A DNA stretch of 64,000 bases. It comes from UBA7446 sp024639165 (GTDB lineage: Bacteria; Bacteroidota; Bacteroidia; Flavobacteriales; Flavobacteriaceae). Shown here piece by piece: positions 46,501-53,341 of the stretch; position 1 is the first letter of the stretch; each line of letters starts with the position of its first letter. The translations under genes were made by a program, and so were the position numbers. The notes below the pieces were generated by a model. The model saw only the letters and a program-made list of their open reading frames with translations, was not told where the DNA came from and did no database searches. Where the stretch lies: NCBI GenBank assembly GCA_024639165.1, contig JAHEIX010000002.1, positions 124,001 through 188,000 of the forward strand, given 5' to 3'.

Positions 46501-47037
46501 AATGCGTTCTTCTAAAATTTCACCGTAGCTTTTGAGGCGTTCAATGGGGTAATCGCCCTGTACGCTCACGTTTAGAATGGGAAGCTCCTCAGAGAAATTT
46601 AAGTTAAAAACAGCAGGTTCTAGCTTGGCATTGTTAAAAGTTGGCCAGTCTTCCGAAGCAACCACTGCGTCCACTTCATCTTTGACGCGCTGCTTGGCTA
46701 GGTCTACGTCAATATCTTCATCAAATTCAATGGATACAATGGAATAATCGTCTTGGGAGGTGGAAGTGATTTCGGTAATATTGCTAATACCCTTGATGCC
46801 TTCCTCAAGTGGATCCGTAACAAAGCGCTCAATGTCTTGTGCTGTATTTCCAGGATAGGGGGTGCTTATAAAAATGGTTGTTTCTGTAATTTCGGGGAAG
46901 TTTTCTCTTGGCATATTAACGTATGCCGTACCTCCTAGAATTAGGAAAATACCCATCAGTACGTAAATAATAGTACTGTTTTTTATAGCCCAAACCGATA
47001 GACCAAAAGCGGAGTTGGATTTATTTTCTTGACTCAT
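43591..47037 (-). CDS. RND efflux transporter, inner-membrane pump
   Basis: The 1148-residue protein has the duplicated RND layout: 12 helices and two large periplasmic loops. Conserved stretches include NMPRENFPEITETTIFISTPYPGNTAQDIERFV, the fourth-helix GLGMLVDNGIVVVENVYRL with proton-relay Asp, and ISLAGIVVNNSVVLLDY in the second half. It pumps a substrate that cannot be predicted (drug, lipid or toxic metabolite). It is third in the operon tetR-tolC-adaptor-pump, overlapping the adaptor by 4 nt. Confidence 0.93.
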   Translation of the reverse strand: MSQENKSNSAFGLSVWAIKNSTIIYVLMGIFLILGGTAYVNMPRENFPEITETTIFISTPYPGNTAQDIERFVTDPLEEGIKGISNITEITSTSQDDYSIVSIEFDEDIDVDLAKQRVKDEVDAVVASEDWPTFNNAKLEPAVFNLNFSEELPILNVSVQGDYPIERLKSYGEILEERIEQLDEIKAVDIRGAQDKEIEVAVDIRKMMASKVSFNDVVQSIANENMTVSAGSMRSGGQRRSVRVVGEVSTPAELEEFVVTNEKGTVSLGEIASISFKEKETTSFARDFGVSTVMLDVKKRGGKNLIQAATSIRQIVLEAQENDFPEDLSVTISNDMSSLTLNQVNDLVNNILFGVLLVVTVLTFFLGFRNALFVGFAIPMSMFISFVILQTLGYTMNTMVLFALVMGLGMLVDNGIVVVENVYRLIEKEGMPRVEAAKTGVSEIAYPIIISTATTVAAFIPLGFWPGIMGQFMIYFPITLSIVLGSSLFVALLFNSMLVSKFMDVEEKNMTQKGLIRLSLILGGIGLFFMLISTGTRGFGSFMITIAALFWLYRYVVKGLAHKFQRFFLHNLERNYERLLQFAMRGWRAYAFVFGTIALLITSFVLVGIAGPKVEFFPDNEPSQIIVYIEYPQGTDIDKTNAITKGIEQVVIETVNKEKYMDEDTNFMVESLVSQVGEGAGNPQTDGGSQAEMPHRGKITATMREYKFRRGLSSEVLRSEVQQALQGKFSGVSISVEKDANGPPVGYPINIEISGGDYIELIKVANEVRSFIIKENIPGIEELKVDVNRNKPGMEVTVDRRKAGSLGVSAGQVGFQLRRALFGEKAGVYKNDGEDYDINVRFQEADRYNPSALFNQNITFRDMASGQIKSIPVSAVVETKNVAGFSAIKHKNMRRVVTVYSAILPGYNANEIVGQVQTQLQGFNIPKGIDYAFTGEIAEQEENMRFLSSALGFAILLIMLLLVFQFNSVSKPLIILFSIFMSFTGVMLGLVFFNMTFVIIMTMMGIISLAGIVVNNSVVLLDYTQLLIDRKRKALGITDDNLLPRKDIFEAIVAGGKARLRPVLLTAITTVLGLIPLAIGLNINFFSLFATGDPQIYFGGENVIFWGPLAWTVIFGLTFATFLTLVIVPVTFFLSKRAAIRFKATLGN

Positions 47038-48188
47038 AAGGCATTTGTAATTCGGATGTTTTCATTTTCTTTAACCAAACGCGCCCCTTCGTAAATGACA
47101 CGATCTTCGGGGTTTAATCCGCTGATAACTTCAACTACATCACCTTCAACAAGGCCAGTTTCAATAAATCTTTTTTCCGCCTTATTGCTATCAGTAACCA
47201 CATATACATATTGCGTTCCTTCAAAATTTTCAGAAACAACTTCTAGCGGCACAACTAGGGCATCTGATTTTTGGTAGTCTACGAGTTTTACAACGGTTAT
47301 GGTGTTGGGCGCAAGGGTTAGCTTGTTGTCTGCAGCAATAGTTACTTTAAAGGTCCTGTTGCCTGGGCTTATGTGGGTTCCCTTATGCGTTACACGACTT
47401 TGATATTGGTGATCAAACGATGGAATTTCAACGGTTGCTGCAGTACCTTTATCTATAGATGTATAATAACGCTCAGGCACATCAACATCAACATACATGC
47501 TTTGTAGATTTACCAAACGAAGCAAGGGGCTCATACCAGGGGAAACCAATTGACCTACTTCAGCCACAACATCGTCTATCCGGCCAGAAAAGGGGGCATA
47601 AAGGCTTGACTTGTCAAGTTGCTTTTTGAGTTGTTCATAGCTGTTTTCTTGGCTTTCGTAAGCGGCTTTGGCTTGTAGATATTCAATTTCAGCGCCTATA
47701 TTTTGATCCCATAAGCGCTTTTGACGCAAGTAAATAGTCTTGGCTAGTTCGAGTTGGGTTTTTAGTAAAGCCACGTTTTGAGAAAGACCACCATCGTCTA
47801 TGCTTAGCAACAAATCTCCTTTTTTTACGGACTGCCCCTCTTTGACATATATGGCCTTTACCTTGCCTAAAAACTCAGCAGTGAGCATTAAGTTTTGATC
47901 TGTTTTTACAGTTCCCTGTAACACGACTGTGTGCTGAAAGAATTCTTTTTTTAATGTCAATACAGTTACCAACGACCGTTTTTTATTTTCGTCCAACGCA
48001 TCAATGGCTTCAATAACCGTATTCAGCTCTGTTTTTATGGCATTGTTTTGTTTTACAAGCTCGGCTTGTTTTGCCCGTAATCCCACCACGTCTTTTTGCG
48101 CAATTAGTGTTTGGGTGGTTGGGGTTTCAGAAGAACTACAGCTAAGTAATAGGCCAGTGAGTAGGGTTATTAGTGTTCTTTGTATCAT
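47034..48188 (-). CDS. RND efflux periplasmic adaptor (membrane fusion protein)
   Basis: The 384-residue lipoprotein has an N-terminal signal with Cys at about 17 (LLLSCSSS), a coiled-coil hairpin flanked by lipoyl-like halves (GKVKAIYVKEGQSVKKGDLLLSID; SSLYAPFSGRIDDVVAEVGQLVSPG), a beta-barrel and a membrane-proximal domain (VVEVISGLNPEDRVIYEGARLV). It links the RND pump to the TolC-type channel. Both ends overlap neighbours by 4 nt. Confidence 0.92.
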   Translation of the reverse strand: MIQRTLITLLTGLLLSCSSSETPTTQTLIAQKDVVGLRAKQAELVKQNNAIKTELNTVIEAIDALDENKKRSLVTVLTLKKEFFQHTVVLQGTVKTDQNLMLTAEFLGKVKAIYVKEGQSVKKGDLLLSIDDGGLSQNVALLKTQLELAKTIYLRQKRLWDQNIGAEIEYLQAKAAYESQENSYEQLKKQLDKSSLYAPFSGRIDDVVAEVGQLVSPGMSPLLRLVNLQSMYVDVDVPERYYTSIDKGTAATVEIPSFDHQYQSRVTHKGTHISPGNRTFKVTIAADNKLTLAPNTITVVKLVDYQKSDALVVPLEVVSENFEGTQYVYVVTDSNKAEKRFIETGLVEGDVVEVISGLNPEDRVIYEGARLVKENENIRITNAL

Positions 48189-49513
48189 TTTGTTTGCGTT
48201 ACAGGGTTTAGTAATAGGGATAATTTTGTTTTTGAAACAACCAGTTGTTGCATGGCGTTTAGGTAATTGTTTTGCGCCTCGTATAACTGTGTTTGTATTT
48301 GTCTGAGTGTAAATCCAGAAACTAGGCCTTCTTTGAATTTGATTTCATTTTTCTGGGCAATGTCTTCTGCCAGCCTTAAACTCTGAGCTGTAGTTTGCAC
48401 ATTTTCCAATTGGAACTGCACCTCACTTCTCATACGGCTTTCTTCAAGCAAGATTTCCTGGACAACATTTTGGGCTTGATTTTTAGATTGATTCAGCGCT
48501 AATTTGGCTTGTTGTCTTTTGGCCTTAGATTGAAAACTACTAAATACAGGTACGCTAAGATTAACGCCCATCACCGCGCGACCATACCAATCCTGACTGG
48601 GCTGGGTGAAATCAAAATCATCGCCAAAGCCATCATAACCCCCACTCAAAAATGCTTTAATAGTGGGCAAGGTTTTAAAGCGCTCTAGCTTGAGCAAGAG
48701 TTCCTTGGAGCGCACATCGTTTTGTGCCATTTGATAGTCGATGTTTTCTGAAACCGACAAGCTGCCATCGGCTGTATTTTGCATTTCAAGTACCAAGCCC
48801 TCAAGCGAACTGCTCAGGGATAGCGGTTCGTCTAGGTCCATGCCCAATACATACCGCAACACATTTTTGGCTACGACATGCATTTGTGTGGCATATTGTA
48901 GCGTGCTTTCTAAAGCAGCGAGCGTTAGTTGTAATTGCTGCACATTTTCCTCTTCGATAAAACCGTTTTCAAAAACCTGCCTGGCCTCTTTTAGGTTGTT
49001 TTTGGCTAGACTTAGATTTTGATTTAAATAGACAAGTTGCGCCTTAGCTAAAAGTGTATTTACATAAGCTTCCACTGCAGCTTGTTCCACAGCTTGCTCG
49101 GTTTTGACATAGGCTTGTTGTGAAATGCGGAGGTATATTTCGGAAGCCTGTAAGCCTACCAAGTAGGTGCCGTCAAATATCATTTGGTTTAGCGTTAGCC
49201 CTGCAGAAACACTTTGAGAGGTGCCAAAAGTAACGGCGCTATACTCTCCTGCAACACCACCAAAATATTGACCAGGAACAAGAGACACCGGTTGGTCAAA
49301 AGCATTGTTATAATTGGCAGATAGAGATATTTGCGGAAGTCCAGAGGCTATGGTTTCGAGTCGTTTTTGTTGGGCGATTTTAATATCTGAATTTGCGTTT
49401 TGTAAGCTTCTGTTGTTTGTCATGGCCAACTGTATGGCGCTGTTCAAATCCAGCTCTTGGGCATTGAGAGTGAAAACAAAGAACAGTGCAATTAGGCGTA
49501 ATATGTTATTCAT
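48185..49513 (-). CDS. TolC-family outer-membrane efflux protein
   Basis: The 442-residue protein has a signal peptide (about 1-18) and the repeated long-helix pattern of outer-membrane efflux factors, starting LDLNSAIQLAMTNNRSLQNANSDIKIAQQ and repeated near 290-425. It forms the exit duct for the RND pump encoded downstream. Its ATG lies inside the end of the tetR gene (ATGAATAA overlap). Confidence 0.92.
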   Translation of the reverse strand: MNNILRLIALFFVFTLNAQELDLNSAIQLAMTNNRSLQNANSDIKIAQQKRLETIASGLPQISLSANYNNAFDQPVSLVPGQYFGGVAGEYSAVTFGTSQSVSAGLTLNQMIFDGTYLVGLQASEIYLRISQQAYVKTEQAVEQAAVEAYVNTLLAKAQLVYLNQNLSLAKNNLKEARQVFENGFIEEENVQQLQLTLAALESTLQYATQMHVVAKNVLRYVLGMDLDEPLSLSSSLEGLVLEMQNTADGSLSVSENIDYQMAQNDVRSKELLLKLERFKTLPTIKAFLSGGYDGFGDDFDFTQPSQDWYGRAVMGVNLSVPVFSSFQSKAKRQQAKLALNQSKNQAQNVVQEILLEESRMRSEVQFQLENVQTTAQSLRLAEDIAQKNEIKFKEGLVSGFTLRQIQTQLYEAQNNYLNAMQQLVVSKTKLSLLLNPVTQTK

Positions 49514-50108
49514 GGGGTCTTAGTTCAAGGGTGTTATAAACGGCTATTCCAGATTCTGTACAAATGGCACGCAGGTGATATTCTAGGTAATCGGACATAA
49601 GTTGACTGTGTTGAAATATGTCAGCCGGGAATAGTCGCTGATCTTTGATGCCCATCATGCCGTTAAAGTACAAGCGTGCAATAAACGGGATATTTAAGTT
49701 GGCGCGAAACAGTCCTGTTGCTACTCCCTCTTTTAAACTTTTACTCACACAGCCGATCATGAAGTCTAGCTGTTTGTCGCTGAGTTCATGAAAAATTTCA
49801 GGGTAGTATTTTTTGAGTTGATATTGGGGAGAAATCTTTTCATTTTTGATGTGCTTCATCATAAACATTTTGATGTCGTGCAACTCAATAATGGGGTTTT
49901 TTGATAGCTGACAAATGCCGTTTATTTCTTCTGTTATGTAATTAAAAAAGTCAAACACACACGCTCGCACCAATGCCTGTTTATTAGAATAATGTGTATA
50001 AAGTGTTTTTTTTGATATCCCAAGTCTTTGGGCAATATCGTCCATGGTTACGCTTTTAAAACCAAGCGTAAGGAACATTTCCGTGCAGGGGGGGAGTATG
50101 TTTTTCAT
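49506..50108 (-). CDS. TetR-family repressor of the RND efflux operon
   Basis: The 200-residue regulator has an N-terminal helix-turn-helix (FLTLGFKSVTMDDIAQRLGISKKTLYTHYSNKQALV, about 11-46) and a helical ligand-binding domain. ATG 50108 is chosen because it gives the usual TetR length, and longer in-frame starts add a hydrophobic stretch not seen in the family. It is first in the operon and overlaps tolC by 8 nt, so it probably controls the operon and itself. A TATTTTTG box at 50122-50129 lies 13 nt upstream. Confidence 0.88.
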   Translation of the reverse strand: MKNILPPCTEMFLTLGFKSVTMDDIAQRLGISKKTLYTHYSNKQALVRACVFDFFNYITEEINGICQLSKNPIIELHDIKMFMMKHIKNEKISPQYQLKKYYPEIFHELSDKQLDFMIGCVSKSLKEGVATGLFRANLNIPFIARLYFNGMMGIKDQRLFPADIFQHSQLMSDYLEYHLRAICTESGIAVYNTLELRPHE

Positions 50109-50121
50109 AACAAATAGCACG

Positions 50122-50129
50122 CAAAAATA
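50122..50129 (-). promoter_or_regulatory. -7 box TATTTTTG of the tetR-RND operon
   Basis: TAnnTTTG match on the minus strand, 13 nt before the ATG at 50108. It also supports the short tetR start. Confidence 0.5.
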
Positions 50130-50204
50130 CACAGGAAACTTTAAAAACCAAAAAAGTTTCCAACGTTTTTCTTTTCTAGAAGGCTTCATTACAATTCCAT
50201 AACG

Positions 50205-50212
50205 TATTTTTA
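50205..50212 (+). promoter_or_regulatory. -7-like box TATTTTTA abutting the prenyl synthase start
   Basis: Matches TAnnTTTG except the last base. It ends 5 nt before ATG 50218. Confidence 0.4.
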
Positions 50213-50217
50213 CATAC

Positions 50218-51192
50218 ATGAAATTTTTGACAGCATACCATCAGCTTCTAGACGCATCGCTCATTTCTGCGAACAAAGACAAAGCTCCTCAAGGCCTATA
50301 TGCTCCAATTGATTATTTATTGTCCTTAGGCGGTAAGCGGCTTCGTCCGATTTTGGTGTTGATGGCTTGTGAAGCCTTTGGTAAAGATGCCAAAGCCGGT
50401 CTTGATGCCGCCAAGGCAGTGGAAATTTTCCACAACTTTACGCTTATGCATGACGACATTATGGATAAGGCAGTCTTGCGCAGAGGACAGCAAACGGTGC
50501 ATCAAAAATGGGATGTTAACACAGCCATATTGTCGGGGGATGCGATGTTGATCCAAGCCTATGAATGTCTGAATGCGTATCCACCTGAACAATTTAAAGA
50601 ACTTACTCAACTGTTGAGTAAAACAGCACTAGAGGTCTGTGAAGGGCAACAATACGATGTGGATTTTGAGACCAGTAGCGATGTGAGCATTGCTCAGTAT
50701 CTGGAAATGATTCGCTTAAAGACAGCGGTGTTGGTAGGATGTGCCTTGGAAATGGGCGCACGAATTGGCGGTGCCGACTCAGCTAATGCCAAGCAGTTGT
50801 ATCACTTCGGCGAACAACTGGGGATTGCCTTTCAATTGCAAGACGACTATTTGGATACCTTTGGCGATGCGGCAACTTTTGGCAAACGCATTGGCGGAGA
50901 TATTGCGGAAAATAAAAAAACCATTTTGGTACATCTCACGCTTGCTCACGGAACTCCCGAACAGCAGCAAGAATTAACCCGATGGTTTTCAAATACACCC
51001 AAAGACGACAGCGCCAAAATAACTGCTGTTACCGAACTGTTTAGCGCTGCTAAGGCTGATACGGCGACGCTAGAAGAAGTGGCACGTTATACCAAAAATG
51101 CTTTTGATGTGTTGGATAAAATTCCTTTAAAAACAGCACAAATGCAGCGCTTTAAAGATTTTGGAAATTGGCTAATGAAACGTACGCAATAA
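50218..51192 (+). CDS. Trans-prenyl diphosphate synthase (FPP/GGPP synthase type)
   Basis: The 324-residue enzyme condenses isopentenyl diphosphate with allylic diphosphates. The first Asp-rich motif is DDIMD (79-83) followed by RRG, and the second is DDYLD (about 212-216) in FQLQDDYLDTFGD; GGKRLRP (about 38-44) binds diphosphate. Product length (C15 or C20) is not certain from sequence. It is convergent with a lycopene cyclase gene, overlapping by 21 bp, so a GGPP supply for carotenoids is plausible. Confidence 0.92.
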   Translation: MKFLTAYHQLLDASLISANKDKAPQGLYAPIDYLLSLGGKRLRPILVLMACEAFGKDAKAGLDAAKAVEIFHNFTLMHDDIMDKAVLRRGQQTVHQKWDVNTAILSGDAMLIQAYECLNAYPPEQFKELTQLLSKTALEVCEGQQYDVDFETSSDVSIAQYLEMIRLKTAVLVGCALEMGARIGGADSANAKQLYHFGEQLGIAFQLQDDYLDTFGDAATFGKRIGGDIAENKKTILVHLTLAHGTPEQQQELTRWFSNTPKDDSAKITAVTELFSAAKADTATLEEVARYTKNAFDVLDKIPLKTAQMQRFKDFGNWLMKRTQ

Positions 51193-52335
51193 TCGTCTAA
51201 AAACTTGCCCTACAAATAAGCCCAACGGAAAGCTACGCATGATTTTTACTTCTTCCTTTGGAGTTGATTTTTCTTCCAAAAATCTAAATATCCTCTCGGG
51301 TTTGTTGTACTGAAACATTCGTGAAAACAAATAACCACCTTTATGGTTGTGTCGTGCTAATACGTCCAAGAATAGCAAGTCATACCACCAAAATCTATTG
51401 CGTTTCTCAAACGTACGCATATCGGTATTTGATTTAAGGAAATTGACCAGGGCTGTGGCTTTTCGTTCAATAAAAGCAAAGGTAAAGCCCGTGCTAGGCT
51501 TTGTCCATCCACCAGCAGAGCCAATATGCAGTATATGCTTGCTGTTTTGTTTGGCAAAAGGATAGCACGTCATGGGAATACTTCCTGTTTCTTGCTCTTC
51601 AATCGTATAATCTCGAATGTCTTTTTCACTTAAGTAAGCGCGTAACTCACGTTCATAAGCGGCAGGTTTTAGTTTTTCTTTTGAGAAAAGAGTGTATTCA
51701 ATCAGCGCCTCCGTGTCACTTTTAGGCAATATGTACATAAAACGGGTGCTGCCTTTTTGTGCAACTGTAAAGTCCATAAAAGTTGCGGTATCTGCATCAA
51801 AATGGGGTTTTTGTGTTTTGATAAACCAGCCAACAAAATGTTGCTGAAGCACAGGGTAGCGTTTTTGCTGTTGCACCGCCCTCCAATCTAGCATACTGTT
51901 AAAGAAAAGCTTGGTGTTATAGGTTTTTTCATTAGTGGTTATCCGTACTCCCGATTCGTGTTCTTCAAAAGAAACAACGCCCTCATATAGAAGCCTGATA
52001 TTGCTGTGTTGTTCAATCAGCGTTCGCATAGAAGAGTAATAAGACGCGCTACGCATCATTTTATATGACAAGGGGCTTATTTTTTCTTTTAAGTTTAGAC
52101 TTGAAGATCTAAATGAAATATTATCCCATTCTTTTACAATGTGTTCTGACCATTGCGTATTGGTTTTGGTTTCCCAAAAACACCAAGTGCGGTCGTTTTT
52201 TTTGTTGGGATCTCGTTCTAAAATAAGCAGCTGTTTATCTGCAAAATTACCCGATTGTATCAGTTTTTGAACAATTTGAAGCGTAGCTGCGCCAGCACCT
52301 GCAAATATAAAATCGTAATCCAGCTCCTTTTCCAC
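51172..52335 (-). CDS. crtY: Lycopene beta-cyclase
   Basis: The 387-residue flavoprotein begins with a dinucleotide-binding fold (YDFIFAGAGAATLQIVQKL) and has a cyclase-type C-terminal half (HIGSAGGWTKPSTGFTFAFIERKA). It cyclises lycopene ends to beta-carotene, the precursor of zeaxanthin-type pigments in Flavobacteriia. GTG 52335 is preferred because the conserved fold begins there and a promoter box ends 5 nt upstream; longer frames run through that promoter. No other crt genes are in the window. Confidence 0.9.
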   Translation of the reverse strand: MEKELDYDFIFAGAGAATLQIVQKLIQSGNFADKQLLILERDPNKKNDRTWCFWETKTNTQWSEHIVKEWDNISFRSSSLNLKEKISPLSYKMMRSASYYSSMRTLIEQHSNIRLLYEGVVSFEEHESGVRITTNEKTYNTKLFFNSMLDWRAVQQQKRYPVLQQHFVGWFIKTQKPHFDADTATFMDFTVAQKGSTRFMYILPKSDTEALIEYTLFSKEKLKPAAYERELRAYLSEKDIRDYTIEEQETGSIPMTCYPFAKQNSKHILHIGSAGGWTKPSTGFTFAFIERKATALVNFLKSNTDMRTFEKRNRFWWYDLLFLDVLARHNHKGGYLFSRMFQYNKPERIFRFLEEKSTPKEEVKIMRSFPLGLFVGQVFRRLLRTFH

Positions 52336-52340
52336 CTCGC

Positions 52341-52372
52341 CAAACGTACAAAATATGCCGATTAAGCACAAA
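52341..52372 (-). promoter_or_regulatory. Promoter of the lycopene cyclase gene (TTTG-20-TACGTTTG)
   Basis: TTTG (52369-52372) and TACGTTTG (52341-52348) are separated by 20 nt on the minus strand, ideal for Bacteroidota. The -7 box ends 5 nt before GTG 52335. Confidence 0.7.
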
Positions 52373-52392
52373 GAATTAAGTTTTCAATCTGT

Positions 52393-52400
52393 TATATTTG
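52393..52400 (+). promoter_or_regulatory. -7 box TATATTTG abutting the ZIP transporter start
   Basis: Perfect TAnnTTTG match ending 4 nt (CAGC) before ATG 52405. Its -33 region overlaps the -33 element of the divergent lycopene cyclase promoter. Confidence 0.55.
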
Positions 52401-52404
52401 CAGC

Positions 52405-53226
52405 ATGTTTGAATCTATTCTTAATTTCTTTGAGAGTACCCCTCCCATTTTAGGTGCACTCTACGCTACGCTTTTCACATGGGGTCTTACCGCATTTGGC
52501 GCATCTTTTGTTTTTTTATTTAAGACAATGAACCGATCCGTTCTTGATGGTATGCTCGGCTTCACGGGAGGTGTAATGGTGGCAGCAAGTTTTTGGAGCT
52601 TGTTGGCTCCTGGGATTGATATGAGTCCGGGGACCGGTTTTATAAAGGTCATACCAGCTGCTGTTGGATTTACTTTTGGCGCATTATTTATTTTTGGACT
52701 GGACAAGGTTCTGCCACACTTGCATATTAACTTTAAAGAGTCAGAAGGGATCAAAACCCCTTGGCACCGTACTACGCTTATGGTTTTGGCCATCACCCTT
52801 CACAACATTCCAGAGGGATTGGCTGTGGGCGTATTGTTTGGTGGTGTTGCCGCTGGACTACCCGAAGCATCTATTGCTGGTGCTGTTGTTTTGGCCATTG
52901 GAATTGGCATACAAAATTTTCCAGAAGGGGTTGCGGTTTCCATGCCCATGCGTCGGTTGGGACTTAGCAGACGAAAAAGCTTTTTTTATGGCCAAGCCTC
53001 TGCCATTGTGGAGCCTATTGCCGCTGTAATTGGCGCTTTTGCGGTTACTTTTTTCACGCCCATTTTGCCTTATGCACTAGCTTTTGCAGCTGGAGCCATG
53101 ATTTTTGTTGTAGTAGAGGAGGTAATTCCTGAAACTCAACAAGACAAGTACACAGATATTGCGGCCTTGGGCTTTATAGGCGGTTTTGTAGTGATGATGA
53201 CGCTAGACGTAGCCCTAGGGGGTTAA
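52405..53226 (+). CDS. ZIP-family divalent metal transporter
   Basis: The 273-residue protein has eight helices and the paired ZIP metal-binding motifs LHNIPEGLAVGV (about 132-143) and QNFPEGVAVSMP (about 171-182). It resembles the GufA/ZupT branch that imports zinc, iron or other divalent metals. It is convergent with the feo cluster, sharing TTAA with the 38-residue Cys-rich gene. Confidence 0.92.
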   Translation: MFESILNFFESTPPILGALYATLFTWGLTAFGASFVFLFKTMNRSVLDGMLGFTGGVMVAASFWSLLAPGIDMSPGTGFIKVIPAAVGFTFGALFIFGLDKVLPHLHINFKESEGIKTPWHRTTLMVLAITLHNIPEGLAVGVLFGGVAAGLPEASIAGAVVLAIGIGIQNFPEGVAVSMPMRRLGLSRRKSFFYGQASAIVEPIAAVIGAFAVTFFTPILPYALAFAAGAMIFVVVEEVIPETQQDKYTDIAALGFIGGFVVMMTLDVALGG

Positions 53227-53339
53227 TGACAACCACATCCTTTTGTATCGCACCCCGTTGTTTTTTTTCTAGGACGAAAGCGTTGTACAAGAAAATACAA
53301 CGACCAAAGTACAGCTGCAATGATAATTACGTGTTCCAT
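53223..53339 (-). CDS. 38-residue Cys-rich membrane peptide of the feo operon
   Basis: This short gene encodes one N-terminal membrane helix (EHVIIIAAVLWSLYFLVQRF), a basic stretch (RPRKK) and a Cys-rich end (GCDTKGCGCH). This is the pattern of FeoB-associated Cys-rich membrane proteins found after feoB. It starts 3 nt after feoB's stop on the same strand and is surely cotranscribed. The three Cys and final His could hold iron on the cytoplasmic side; the role in ferrous uptake is inferred. Confidence 0.82.
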   Translation of the reverse strand: MEHVIIIAAVLWSLYFLVQRFRPRKKTTGCDTKGCGCH

Positions 53340-53341
53340 AA

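Noticed and set aside
46078..46515. 145-codon open frame opposite the RND pump gene
   Set aside because: It lies wholly antisense to a well-supported RND gene with conserved motifs; no promoter or start context. Similar long shadows at 42056-42505, 35742-36158, 33012-33428 and 6948-7358 were rejected for the same reason.
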